Below, piece by piece: positions 1 to 11,850 of a stretch of 64,000 nucleotides of DNA. A model generated the notes under the pieces. It was not told the origin of the DNA, did not search any database, and was given only the letters and a program-made list of their open reading frames with translations. The DNA is from Cycas panzhihuaensis (Eukaryota > Cycadophyta). The stretch spans positions 100,013,741-100,077,740 of the forward strand of contig CM041465.1 of the NCBI GenBank assembly GCA_023213395.1, in the 5' to 3' direction. Numbering within the stretch: position 1 is the stretch's first letter; the number at the start of each line of letters is the position of its first letter. Made by a program: the position numbers and the translations under genes.

Positions 1-780
1 CTATGAATAATAAGGATAAATACATAGTTGTTATTGAAGCCCTTACTAATGCACTCTATTTTTACCATGGCCCTATCATCCTCCATTATAACTCCTAGAT
101 CATCGTGTTACAACTAACCGAGGTTTACTATGTGTGTTGCCCATGATTGAGAGCCCTTATGTTGACCACCAGGTCCCTATTATCTCTCTTTTCCTCCGTG
201 GATGTCTAGCACATTCCTTGGTATCTAAATTTTAAGGTAGGTAGCCTCATCCACCACATCGTTGAGTGTTTCCTCCCCCTCATGGATGATCCTTCCTAGG
301 CAACCTAACATGTTGGCTAGCCACTCAAACTTCTAGACCATTCTCCTTTCTCATTGCGACTATCCTTGCACCTCTGAAAGTAGGCCACTAATGAGGTAAA
401 ACTATAGTGATCATAGGTTTGATCCTTTACTCTATCTTCATACCATCTTTGGTATGATGCTTCTACATATTGACTCTCCTTATATATAGATCTTTTTTTC
501 TCACATCCACTTATTGATTATGTTTACAACCCTGTATAGTACTCACATTACACATGTGAGTGATGGGGGCACCTCGCTTATCTCCCCATTCTTTCATGCT
601 ATATTGTTGGGTGACATATGGGTAAACCCCATGCCACTCCATTTCCTTTCCTATCTACGTGATCTATTATGGCACTCACCAATCCCCTTAGATGATGACA
701 CACTTGCATTGATAGACAATACTAACTCTTTTATGTTGATAGCATTCACTATCACTAGATGCTCTTAAGCAACAAGGCTC
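1..780 (+). other. Unassigned flank with a possible eroded plant-transposon protein
   Basis: No secure gene. Read from position 3 on +, one frame is open except for scattered stops. Its first 45 residues have a spacing of Ala-Leu, Phe-Tyr, His and Leu-Thr-Glu-Val residues that loosely recalls the start of plant mobile domain (PMD)-like proteins carried by some plant transposons. A second open stretch of about 84 codons lies at 514-768. I found no catalytic or zinc motif. This is an impression from reading a translation; a profile search with PMD and DUF7745 models would decide. Confidence 0.15.
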
Positions 781-2375
781 TACTACTAAGGGGGTAGTGT
801 TTCTTGGCTATCAGAAATTGACATGGAAAACACTTCTTAGGTAAGCACAGGTATACATCTCTACCCTTCACCCTGTTCACTTTATGGTGTGGTGCGATGT
901 TTTATGGTTCTATTAGTGTGACATCATTACATAGCATGTTTTGATGCCTAATTTGCCTACCTATTATATGCCTATGACTGTGATCCACCATTGCCTAAAG
1001 TCCCTTAAGACCCTTACTAATCTAGAAAACCCTATTCTTACACCCTGGGACTAATCTTTTTAAGGATTTCTTAGGTTTTTTATTTTTTTCTATGTTTCTC
1101 CCACACCACGATAATATTCATGGTACCACGTTAATAATCATGGTGCCAAGAAGTTTGTCGTGGGACGATTGTCCATAAATGATCACAGTTAGAGAATAGC
1201 CAGTTTCATATTTATTATGAAAGTGACAATGGTAGAGAGCTTTCTCCTGCCTAGATCAAACCCTTATTACTACAGAAACCTAATTGAGATATAAAAACCT
1301 AATTTTAAATTCATTTGGTCTCTCTCATAAATAAAAAAATGCCTCTTTTCCTATTTTCACTCTCTTTCTCATGCTCTAAGTTCAGGAAGGAAAAAACCCT
1401 AGTTCATAGGTTTGAACTAGATATTTCTTAGTATGTTTCTATCCCCTTGAGCTCAACTAAGCAGAAACAATAGGATCTCAAAGCCTTAAGGTCTTTCCTC
1501 TCCTCCAAAGGGGCCTCCTCCACCCTAGAAGTACGATTTCCATCTCTCCATGCTTAGCTTATGAGGTAACACTTAGTTTGTTTGAATTTTTATGGCTAAA
1601 AATAGGTTCTTTTCTATTGATCTTTCTTTAGCAAGTTCATTTCATTAGCTACATCTCTTATTACATGCTTTGGCATATGCTTTTGCTCCACTTTTGATAA
1701 CTAAAGGGAGGAAAAACCTTCCTCTCTTCTTGGGTTCTTACCCTCTAACCCTTGGGTTCCTATTAGCTAGCAGTAAGATGGGTTTGGGACACTTGTGAGA
1801 AGGGAAAGAGGAGCAAATAATTAGAGTTCCAACTCCTAACACCATATCCTTGAGGGTAAACCCTTACTTCTCAAGGTTTCCTACACTATATCCACTCTGC
1901 AAGCTAGGGTATCCCATTAGGTGAGGGTCTCACTCATGATTGTAGTATTTACAACAGTTGCAACCCTTGCATTCAGCTAATATATATATGGTTTATCAAC
2001 AATCTCCATGATTTACCCCTTCCTTTCATAATATTTACATTTTTTGCATGGTTTGCAAACTTTGTGAACTTTGCAACTTTTGTAGCATTTAGAATTTCTT
2101 GCAAGTTGTTTTGATTCCAAGTTACTTGAAGCTTTTGATTTCTATCTAATTCATCTATATAGTACTCAAGCATATGGGAGGTGACTCACTTACGAGATCT
2201 ATCTATTCTAAGGCTACTTCCTTCTTCACCCTCAAATCCTCCCTTTTTTTCCCATAGATCTTTTATGAGACATTACCATTTATGAAGGAAAAATCGCACA
2301 TTGTTTCATTTCTTTCTTTTGGGATATAAAGTAAACTTCACCTCCACTTTGATAAGGCATGCACACACCATTATA

Positions 2376-2456
<81 letters not shown>

Positions 2457-3830
2457 GCATGCACTTTCTAGTTGTTAAAGGTTTTATTTGTGTGAAAGAC
2501 AAGGCTTCTCCTAAGCAAGTAGGATCATGTTATAACAAAGAGGTATATCTCTCCTTTTTTGGTATTTATTTTCCTTGACTTATGTTTTCAAGTTTCTTAT
2601 TATATAAATACTTTGGGGAAGGTAAAGGAGCCCCTCTCATGGCTTCACCTATAACACCCATAAAGACTTGAGATGCAAAGCTATGAACAAGGGAAAACGT
2701 AAGAAGAAGAGTGGCACCATGCCAACTAGCATACCTCCTAGTGCACCTCTTATAACTCTCTCTCTCTTCTTTGTCTCCCCCCTTTTTCCTATAAGGAATT
2801 TACTTATGCTTGCATGAGGATTGTAGCCTTCTATTTGCATGTTTCCATTCATAAGAAGGGAATATAGAAGAATACATGTGCACTTGTATTCTTGTCTCTT
2901 ATTTCCTCTCTTCTCCATAGAAATCACAAAGGCCTTCCTTTTCTCTCTTGTTTGAAAAAGAATAGCAAAGCTGTGTGAATAAGTATATTCTTTTTTTTCT
3001 TTTAGAAAAGAAATGAGTAAACCAACAAGAGAACCTTCCTTTCTTTACTATTACCTCTTTGCATTCTGTATGTGTGCATGTATGTAAGGATAAAGTTAAG
3101 AAGGCATAGTTCGATTGAAGGCATTATATTATTTGCATCAAAAGAAAAACTTGCATAAATCATTTATGTCTCCTCTCTCCTTTACCTCTCTCCCATGAAT
3201 CAACCCTCCTTAGATAAAGGAAAGGAGAGTGACATTAGGAGGGAGTCTTGTCATTTATTTTCATTCTTTTTCAAGTCCAATATCTTGGTCTTTTTACCAC
3301 TTCATCTCATAGTTGAAATAAAGGACACAATCCAAACCCTTAGCATAGTTGAGAAAACCTTATATTTAGCACAAACCCTAAAGGCACACTCTTTAGGTAA
3401 CCTCAAATACAATCCTCTAATAATTGTATCCTTCAAATTTAGTTCCTACATGCACTAAACCTTCTCTTACCCCTCAACCAACTGCTTCTTTTTCTTGCTT
3501 TTAGGTTTCTACTTCATAAGGAACCATCCTTTCTCCCTTGCCTCCTCTCTAAAAGAGAGCTTTTTCTCCCCTCCCTTTCACCATTAGGATAGGAGAGCTC
3601 TCCCTTAGGCTACTCAGTAAACCAATGATGCCCTTACCTAATCTAAATCCTAAAAGGTACTCATCCAAAGGGAAGGTCTTAAGCATTATTTGTGGGTCCT
3701 TGAACCTACATTTTAATGGACAGACACCCTTTGAGGGTGATCTATCCTCTCTCTTAAGACCCTTAAGCCCATGTTATAGCTATAATATTGCCTTAGGTCT
3801 CCTTATCCTTAGTGACCCTCCAGAGGTATG
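781..3830. other. AT-rich intergenic stretch, no gene seen
   Basis: Short open frames occur on both strands, but none shows a domain, a conserved motif or a convincing start. The stretch is low-complexity and pyrimidine-rich on +, with one large microsatellite at 2374-2454. It ends exactly where the 5' LTR of element 1 begins. The last five bases (GTATG, 3826-3830) are the left half of that element's target duplication, so this DNA was once continuous with the sequence starting at 18011. Confidence 0.5.
2374..2454. repeat. (ATCT)n / (AT)n compound microsatellite
   Basis: About eleven ATCT units run directly into about eighteen AT units. No gene lies nearby. Simple replication-slippage repeat. 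Confidence 0.95.
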
Positions 3831-6325
3831 TGTTTCCCAGCTACTGGGAATGGACTCAAGACGTATCAACGCAAGTTTGTTCAGGTATATTTTCTTACTT
3901 TTCTTGCCCATGCTTGATTGAGGTTATTTAGAGTAGGTTGCTTGACATATGCCTGCCTACACGCATTGCTTTTCTACTTGCTCATAATGCATGTGCCTAC
4001 GGCACACCATCAGCCTATGACGACTCACAGCGGGGGCATTCCTCAGCGAATGCTACACCCCGTATGGCGCACAACCACCCACGTTGTCTCCACGGTCTCC
4101 TGAGATGTTTTTGTCAGTCCTATTTGCTCTCGTTACAACATGTTGCTTATGTTGCAGTCCTTCCTAAGCCTGATTTAATCCTTAGTTAAGACTCTTTGCA
4201 TTGTTTTGGGAACCTGCCCATTACCTAGGCATTCCCCCAGCTGCTCTAACTTATGTTTAGCCTTGGTTTTTACCCCAAAACCTGATGTTTCTGCTTATTT
4301 TTCTCTTTTTTTTTTTTTGTTTTCAGCCTGATACCACTGTAAACTTAGTAGTACTTCAAAGTTCTTTCATGATGCTGTGAGTTACTGCAGTATGATTTGT
4401 TTGAAATTTAAAAAAAAAAGAACCATGTGACAGTTTCCATTTTTTTGCAAAACTGCCACGTGGTATTGATTGATTCGAGTCATACATCATCCTGGCGTTC
4501 ACCTATTGTGAACAGGGGATAAAGGGGATTTTGCTCCCTATTTTTCAGATCTTTTGGCCATTTTTCAAATATCTAAGAAGAATTTCTAACTTTCACACAA
4601 GAAAACACACAGAAAAGAAAAACTACATGCACAGCAACTGGACAAAGGTGAAGTGGGTTCTTATCAATTTGGACTTACAGGCATTGCCCCCCTGACTCTC
4701 CACGAAGCTCCATTCTTCTTTGCAGGTGCTCAAGGATCCAAGTGACTTCTTCACCCAAAAGCTGCTTCAAGAGCCAACTTCCAAGGCTCCAAACTTGCAA
4801 GGAGTTTCCTTCATCCTCACTCTTATAAGAATCACTCATGATCAATCCCTATACGTTGTTTATTACTGTTGTTCCTAGTAGCAAAGTGCATGCTTGATCT
4901 TCCCCATACAAGGTACTTCTTGTTTCTACTTGAAAATTCATTTCTTTTTTTTTTCCGTCTTTTGCTTCTCAATAAATGTGATCCTAGTTAGCTACAACTC
5001 TCCTCATAGTGTTGCTCTAAATTAGGGGTACCTTTTCGTTGTTCCTTTGGAGCCCCTCCATTTTCCTTAAGTTATCTCTTTCACTCTTTCCTTAGTTAGC
5101 CGGTGTAAAGGAGTACATACGAGGATTTGAGAGAGGTAGGCGGGGTTCCGTCCCCATTCTTTGTCCTTCTCCCCAAGGGTTCCGTCCCTTGTCCTCTTTC
5201 CCTTTGCCATCCGTGCTTTCTTAGGGAACGGGCTAAGGGAGTTTAGGGGATTTAGTTAGGGCATTCCGATTGGCATAGACAACCCATCACTACCTCATTG
5301 CCAACTAGTTTTCCTTCCCGAGTTCCGTAGAGGTCTCCTGTGGGTGAGTTAGCCATCTCGAGGCTATACTCCTTTCCCTTTTCAGGTGTTTTCATGGTGC
5401 ATGGTGGTGAGAGCGTTTCATATATGTTGCTATTTCGTTTTGTTATATTCTGATGCTTAGCTTAGATCTTAGTTTCATTTGATTTTAGTTTATATATATA
5501 TATATATATTTCTTGGTATATCTTGTGGCCTCTCTTCCGAGAGGAAGGTGTCCTTCTTACCCGTTTGCAGGATCGCGCGTTGGTGGAGCGACACGTGGGA
5601 CGAGCCCATTGCAGGTTAGTTCCTCATGTAGTGCCTCTCTTTCTTTGGTTTCAAGCTTTTTTCCGTTTCTTTCCGCTTTGTTTAGTTTTGCATGCTCAAG
5701 GGGAGGTAAGTGAACCCCTCTTCCATCGCTTCTGGCAATTACCGCCGATCGGCGTTGTATGCAGGGTGAACGGAGAAGGAAGGAGCAGGACTTAGAGAGA
5801 TGAGCTGCACCTCCATTCAGGCACTAGATCCAGGTATTCCCCTTGCTTCATGTGTATCTCCTTTTACATTGTTACCTTTCATGCATCTGCTTGAGTAGAT
5901 AGGAAATTGTAAAAGAACATAAAGGAAAAAGGGAAAGCACATTCATCTTTTTGCATTATTTCTTGCTTTATATAGCGTAGCATAGACAGCTTGCTCGTGT
6001 CATATTCAAGATGCCCCCCCCACTGCACCTTTCCTCGCATTTGCCTGCACCTTAGTTAGTTGTCCTCCCATTCGTTGCCTTCTCATTGCCTTGAGAAGGC
6101 CTTGCCAGCAAGGCATTCTCTCCCCTTCCCGGCCATCCGAAGGGTAGGAAGGCCTTGTTTTGCACGGCTACCTGGAAGCAACCAGGCACCTTGCAGTCCC
6201 GAATCTGCGCTCCGGTGCATAGATGCCCTGCGAGGTGAGGTCCTCGTTGCCTAGCTTAGTTAGCATAGTGTACTCTTATATCCTTTTGCTTGGCGTAGGA
6301 TCATCGCCCCGTAGCGAGCGTTTCA
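3831..6325 (+). repeat. Element 1, 5' LTR
   Basis: 2495 bp, TG...CA ends, directly repeated at 15524-18010. In the first 270 aligned bases I count about 17 differences, nearly all transitions, so roughly 6% divergence by eye over that stretch. A patch at about 4318-4400 is far more divergent than its surroundings. Short open frames occur in both LTR copies (for example at 3918-4189 and 15609-15869); they are not translated features I can support. Confidence 0.93.
5486..5510 (+). promoter_or_regulatory. TATA-like AT run in the 5' LTR, possible U3 promoter core
   Basis: The run follows GTTTA and consists of TA units; it is the only strong TATA-like stretch in the LTR. The other LTR has a shorter version at 17176-17194. 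An LTR of this kind needs a TATA box upstream of the RNA start, and this would leave about 800 bases of R plus U5. It could equally be a plain microsatellite. No start site can be fixed from sequence alone. Confidence 0.2.
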
Positions 6326-6326
6326 C

Positions 6327-6346
6327 TGGTGACCATCTTGGGGCCC
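6327..6346 (+). promoter_or_regulatory. Element 1 primer-binding site (PBS)
   Basis: One base after the LTR's terminal CA comes TGGTGACCATCTTGGGG, which starts with the TGG needed to pair with a tRNA CCA end. It is not the common initiator-Met PBS (TGGTATCAGAG). Elements 2 (20373) and 3 (37425-37443, minus) have the same site in decayed form, TAGCAAC(C/T)ATACTAGGG, so the family ancestor probably had TGGCGACCATACTGGGG. I cannot name the tRNA with certainty; an Asp tRNA is a weak partial match. Confidence 0.7.
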
Positions 6347-6596
6347 GATAAGGGAGCTAAATTCGCTTCCCCTTTTCGTTGGTGTTCTTGCCTCTAGGTA
6401 GTTTCTTATTCCGTGTTTTTAGTTGGGCAACCCCCAACGTGCTTGCATCATTTTCCTTCTTTTATTTTTTTGTTTCTTCTAACAACGCTCGCAAAGGCGT
6501 TGCATGCGACATTTCTCGCATCGCTTGCGAGGTCTGTCGCCATTGTTAGAAGACCAATCGCCTCGTTCCCTTCCATCGTCAAACCCCGATTCGACA

Positions 6597-8655
6597 ATGG
6601 AATGTTACCCGTCTGATTGGGCTTACCATACCATGACTTCAGGAACTCAAGAGTTCCCTGCATCTATTCCGGAATCCGCTCATGGGCGTGATGATTCCAT
6701 CTACTATCCAGATGACCAATTTCACCTTGCTGACTTTCATCCCTCCGCTCATGTAGCAGAAGATTCGGCCCCTCACGAGACTCACCACCCCACTGGTGAG
6801 CCTTATGAGGAGCATCCTAAGGGATCCCCTACTTTCGAGATCTCGTTGACTTCGTATGGCTACGAGGATACCCCTCCCACTGACGTAGTCGAAGCGCTTA
6901 GCGAGTACTTCCGAACAACTCGCTGCCAACTGCACCCTAGATGGTTTGAAGAAGTGTTACGCAATGTAGCATCTTCCTCATCCATGCCTGTGCCTCTTAC
7001 AACGATTGATGCTTCTGCCCACGCACACTCGTCCTATGCCGTGTCTACCCCAGCTCCGTGGCAAGCGTTGCCACTTTACTTCTAGCCGTGGTCCTACTTC
7101 TTCAGGACCCGTTCGTGGCATGTCCTTTCCCCAACTCGGGGTCAACATGCAATTTCTGAGTCAAACACATGCGCCACCTTCGAACGTGGCACATGCGTTC
7201 CCTAGTAGGCCTCGAGGCCCTACTAGTCTTATTCTGCAAATCAACTATGTAGGACCCACTCCTACATACGTTCAAAACCCTGCTGGTGGCCCTTCCCTTT
7301 ACGTGGCCCCAGGTTACACGTCTCAACCTTGGGGGCAAGCTAGGGGAAACCATTTTCCTGCTTATGGGGTGGACCCGTTGCACCCATATGGAGTTGTGCC
7401 ACCTACGAGTGGCCCATATGTGCAAAACCTGGTCCCTCACCCTTTGTTTCCGCCATCTAGCACAACTCCTGTTGCCGTGTCTTCGCAAGGGAACATACCT
7501 CCCTTCCAGAGCGTTTACCCGCAACCCCCCTTCCAACAAGAGGCATTTCCCCAAGGAGGGATAGGTTTACCACCTCCATCCATTCCTATTCCTTTACCAG
7601 TCGTTGATCCGTTAGCCCACGTAAAGACACATCCTTTTATGGACTATAGGTCAATGCCATTATCTGTTAAGGCGCTAAGGACTAACCTACCGCCTCACCT
7701 TCCTGAAGTTCTCAAATTCGACGGAACTTCGTCGCAAGACCCAACCGAGCATGTACGTAGTTTCTCTATGGCGTGCATCGATTATTGGGCTTACGACCAT
7801 ATTCTGATGAAGCTATTTCCACAATCCTTGCAGAGCGACGCCCTCAAGTGGTTTTACTGTCTCCCTGCTCATTCAATTTCTTCATTCCAGCAATTGGTAG
7901 ATGAGTTCGTCAACTATTTTGACGTAGCTCGTCCATTTAAAAGCGGAATGAAAGCACTTTTGTCGCTTAAATAAGGTCATGACGAGATGAATCGTGACTT
8001 TGTGTGACGCTTTCATGATCTCCTTCACTCTACCATGGCCACATTGCCTGAAGAGTTGAAGCGAGATCTCTTCGTCAACGCACTTCGCCCTGAAGTGCAT
8101 GTGGAAGTCCTTAAGATGGGGGTAACCACATGTGACTCCGCGATTATGAGGTGTTTGGCATTGGAGGCCATTGAGAACCAAGCTGGACTCAAGAAACCTC
8201 CTAAGCCCTCACAACATCATGAGGTGCCTCCCCCAGTGAAGGAAACCAAACCTTCGCAGCCCGCTAAGCCCACCTCTCATCCGATTGAGATGACCCTAGA
8301 TCCTCTTACCTCCACTATTCACTCATTCGAGCGCACGATGAAGGAGCTTAAGCTCCAACCTCCTTCATCGCCAACCTCCCATAAGCCAGTTCAACAAGCT
8401 TCTCATGCGATGCCCCCTAAAGGGGGTAACACCCAGCCTTCTCAAGCAAGGAGGATCAATCCTCCCCTTGAGAAGAGGTGGTGTTCCGTCCACGGGGAGT
8501 GTTTCCACAATGATTCGCGTTGCCAGGCACAGCACCCATGCGACGCCTCGTCGCGTGATTCGTCCCCTAGGCGGGCATCGAGGCCTAACCTCGATCAGCC
8601 CATTCATAGAGACCCGTTCCCCAAACATGGGGAATGTGGTCGTGATGTTCAATAA
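6597..8655 (+). pseudogene. gag: Element 1 gag (capsid and nucleocapsid)
   Basis: Gag packages the element RNA into particles. The chosen ATG at 6597 begins MECYPSDWAYH. The acidic N-terminal part runs to about 7085 and then moves to another frame (a single-base shift between about 7060 and 7085). A Pro-rich stretch follows (about 7090-7650). The gag domain starts at LPEVLKFDGTS (about 7700) and includes DALKWFY. Stops interrupt at 7972 (SLK-stop-G) and 8005. The last third has a zinc knuckle of the C-x2-H-x4-H-x4-C type (CSVHGECFHNDSRC, about 8480), typical of Tat and Athila gag. The frame ends at TAA 8653, after which the same frame continues into the Arg/Ser-rich spacer and protease. Confidence 0.88.
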
Positions 8656-9636
8656 AGGAACAATCAGAATTGGGATAGATCCCCCGATTCTTGCCCTTCG
8701 CATGGTAGAGGGAAGGGTGTACGAAGGCCATCTTTCCCTTCACGCTCCCCTGACCGCCATACTCCATCACCTTCGCGGTCCCGTAACAAGGGAAAGAAGG
8801 TGATCCAAATGCTTGAGACCACTCCGCTTTACGCGTTGACCCAGTCTCAAGTCGCAAAGGAGGCAACAAGTGCCTCCGCGTCCACCTCGCAACTCGATCC
8901 CCCTCCGGAAGCCATTCCTCTAGAGATTCTCGCACTTCCCAAGAGCATTCTCGTCCGCCCCGGTAGATTCGATTTTAGGAGAGCCCTTACCCAACCCACA
9001 GGGAGGGGTAAGCCCTTCTCTGTAGTCGAAGAGCTTCTCATTATGGCTACTGGGATGTCCATCATGGACGTCTTGAGAAGTTGCCCCGAGCAGCAAACGC
9101 TCCTCTTGGAAGCTCTAGGATCGAATGACGCGTCTGTTCATGCCTTGGGCACAACCCAAAGCTATGAACCCATTATCTCCTTTGATCCTAGAGATCTTCC
9201 TGCATCTAGTGGAAGGGAATGCCAATGGAACTTCCTTTTCACCATTACCATAGATACTCCTGATTGTATATTACGAAGAACCGTCGTAGACAATGGTTCT
9301 TCTGTCAATGCCATGCCCTTGCGCGTTATGCAAGAGCTTGGAATTTCTGCCTTGGAACCTGTTCCATGGCATTGTCAGGGTTATGATGGTAGCGAGAAGA
9401 CTCCCTTAGGATCTGTCTCGATACCCCTTACTCTCGAGGACAAGACCATCGTTACTAACATCGTCATCCTCGATGTTGACGTTGATTACAACTTGCTTCT
9501 GGGTCGACCATGGCTTGACCAAATGGGAGCCGTGTGTTCCACCCATTGGGGGCAACTTAAATTTGTCCATAACGGGCAAATGAAAGTTGTCTCCCGTGAG
9601 CCATCGCTCGCCAAACAAGCTAGGCCTTCTGCCTAG
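8656..9636 (+). pseudogene. Element 1 retroviral-type aspartic protease
   Basis: This domain would cut the Gag-Pol polyprotein. It lies in the same frame as gag, after an Arg/Ser-rich spacer. The catalytic loop reads VVDNGSSVNAMP (about 9283-9320), a variant of the D-x-G-S-S loop usual in Tat proteases. The second signature, NLLLGRPWL, is at about 9490-9516 and matches the conserved late glycine-rich motif. Upstream, the stretch GKPFSVVEELL is also recognisable in minus-strand element 3. The frame is closed by TAG at 9634, but the same frame continues to RT, so this stop is probably a mutation or a read-through site. Confidence 0.85.
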
Positions 9637-11442
9637 GCGAGCTATGGCCATACGAAGGGAAACAAACGCCCTTCCGACCATGTCTCATCTTGCTCCATTG
9701 GAATCCCTGATTCCTCTTACTGTGAAGAAGATCCCATATCTTCTTCTCCTGATTTGACGCGTTTCGCCCCCATTGGTGTCGGGAGCTATGGGTACCTCAC
9801 CATGTTTGACGATGACGGGTCCCATAGTAAGGATGAGGATCGTCCTCACCCAGTTTCGTTCCTCTGCACTAGTGTGGGACATCCTCCTAGTCCTAGGTTT
9901 CCTCCTATGACCCCTTTTGTTGTAGAGCCTGGTCATTTTCATATGTCACATGACATTGCACATGTTGATCATCACGTTCCTGGTCCTTCTGTCCCGTCAC
10001 CTCCCGTAGGTGACAATGTTGAGAGTTTCCCTCTTGCCTTTTATGAGGGACCTCTCTTTGACTCCCTTTCAGAGTCTCTTAGGGATGATGGGCAGCTTTC
10101 AGGCCATACCAGTCCTATCACTCCCATGCTATCCCGTGCCTCGTCCATTCGAAGTCAGGTCATCCATGGGGTGGACTACTTCGAAGACGATGAGGCATTG
10201 ATGGAGCACTTAGCAGGTTCCATGCCCAGTTTGCCTCCTGGTCACCACAAGCTTGGCCACCAGAAGGTCTTAGCGATTGGGTCCACATTAGCCGACCCAA
10301 TCCCTTCTTCTGTTTCTTCTCTTCTGGTTGATCTTGCCCCCCTCTATTTCGAGGAGGGGAATGCCATGTGCATGGGGCCAACTCAGGACATAGTCCTTGC
10401 CCCGGACAAGGTCATCAAGGTAGGAGCGGAATGTACTCCTGACGAAGTGAGGGAATACTCCCTCCTGTTCTGGGAATTTCGTGATGTATTCGCATGGGAC
10501 TACTCGGATATGAAGGGCATTGACCCCTCCATCATCACCCATAAGCTTACGACCTTTCCTGACGCTCGCCCAGTGCATCAGAAGCAGCGTCCCCTTCACC
10601 CAAAGCTTTCAGATGCCATTAAGATGGAAGTTGAGAAGCTTCTAGATGCGGGACTTGTTTCTTCCATCGATTACCCTAAGTGGGTATCGAATATCATTCC
10701 CGTTGCTAAGAAGAACATGACCATCTGTATTGGTGTCGATTTTCATGACATAAACAACGCTTGTCCTAAGGACAACTTTCCTCTTCCCTTCATCGATCAA
10801 ATAATTGATCATACGGCTAGATTTAAAGTTATGTCCTTGATGGACGGCTTCTCCGGCTACAACCAGATTTAGATTTCTCCCGAAGACCGCCATAAGACGG
10901 CCTTCACTACGCCATGGGGTACCTTTGCCTACAAGGCAATGCCCTTTGGTCTTAAGAATATAGGGGCTACTTAACAAAGAGCCATGCATTTTATCTTTCA
11001 CGACCTCATCAACAATACGTTGGAGGTTTTCATGGACGATATGATGGGCCTTTCATGTACCAGAGCCCGTCATCCCTCCGACTTGTGCGCCATCTTCACA
11101 AGATGCCGCAAGTATCACGTTAGTCTAAACCTGCTAAAATGCGTGTTTGCCGTCACTTTAGGCAAACTCTTGGGTTTCCTCATGTCCCAGCAAGGAATCT
11201 AGATCGATCTGGAAAAAGTCAAAGCAATCCTTGACATGCCACTACCTAGGACCCAATGACAAATTAAGTCGTTTCTAGGCAGGCTTGGTTTTCTGAGGCA
11301 TTTCTTGGCAAATTTTGCCATAAACGCCAAGCCTCTTACGAACCTATTGAAGAAAGGAGCCCATTTTTTCTGGTCGGACAAGATCCAAAAAGCCTTCGTA
11401 GGACTCAAGGAAGCTCGTTTAGCCCACACCGGGCGCCTCCTC
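9637..11442 (+). pseudogene. Element 1 reverse transcriptase
   Basis: RT copies element RNA to cDNA. After a variable acidic linker (9637 to about 10430) come the classic RT blocks in order: VFAWDYSDMKGIDPSI, HQKQRPLHPKL, EVEKLLDAGLV, INNACPKDNFPLP, LMDGFSGYNQI, TAFTTPWGTFAYKAMPFGL. The catalytic motif is F-M-D-D-M (11029-11043) instead of the usual Y-V-D-D-M; both aspartates remain. Stops occur at 10870 (at a codon that is normally Gln or similar, after NQI), about 10972, 11200 and 11258. The frame is the same as gag and protease. The thumb/connection part (FLGRLGFLRHF) is intact, and the frame is lost near 11445. Confidence 0.9.
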
Positions 11443-11444
11443 AC

Positions 11445-11850
11445 TTTGATAGGCCCTTCATCCTATATACCTCGGCAACCAACGAATCCCTAGGTGCAAT
11501 GCTCGCACAGGAGGACGATTCGAGAACCAAGAGGGCTATTTATTTCATCAGCCGCACTCTCGTTGCCACTGAATTAAACTATCCCCCCACCGAAAAGGAA
11601 TGCCTCTCCTTGGTCCATGCGACCAAGAAGTTTAGGCATTACTTGCTTGGCAATAAAACCAAGGTGATCGTTCAATCCGATCCCTTGCGTTACTTACTTA
11701 CCCATTCAGACTTGACAAGTAGGGCGGGTCGTTGGGCCGTCCTGCTTCAAGAGTTTGACTTACAAGTTATTAACAGGAAGTCGAAGAAGGGAATGATAGT
11801 AGCAGAGCAATTAGCCAATGCTGCCATTCCCAACGCGAGCGGCGTTCCTG
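11445..11850 (+). pseudogene. Element 1 RNase H
   Basis: RNase H removes the RNA strand during cDNA synthesis. The domain starts in a new frame at DRPFILYTSATNESLGAML, then has AIYFISRTLVATELNYPP and TEKECLSLVHATKKFRHYL, the usual order for Gypsy RNase H fused behind RT. A one-base deletion near 11445 separates it from RT. The first catalytic position, usually Asp or a replacement in Tat elements, is Thr or Ser here. The end of the domain (RAGRWAVLLQEFDLQVI) leads directly into the integrase linker, in frame. Confidence 0.85.

Noticed and set aside
2374-2454. Regular short repeats suggesting a CRISPR array
   Set aside because: Four-base units without spacers in a plant genome; a simple microsatellite.
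3918-4189. Open frames in the LTR of element 1, repeated at 15609-15869
   Set aside because: Present twice only because LTRs are duplicated; frames differ in their ends between the copies and show no domain.
6448-6935. Minus-strand frames opposite gag
   Set aside because: Shadows of the gag frame; no motif and no counterpart in element 2 or 3.
7102-7554. 150-codon minus-strand frame opposite gag
   Set aside because: Shadow of the Pro-rich gag segment; long only because that segment is GC-rich and lacks the complementary stop words.
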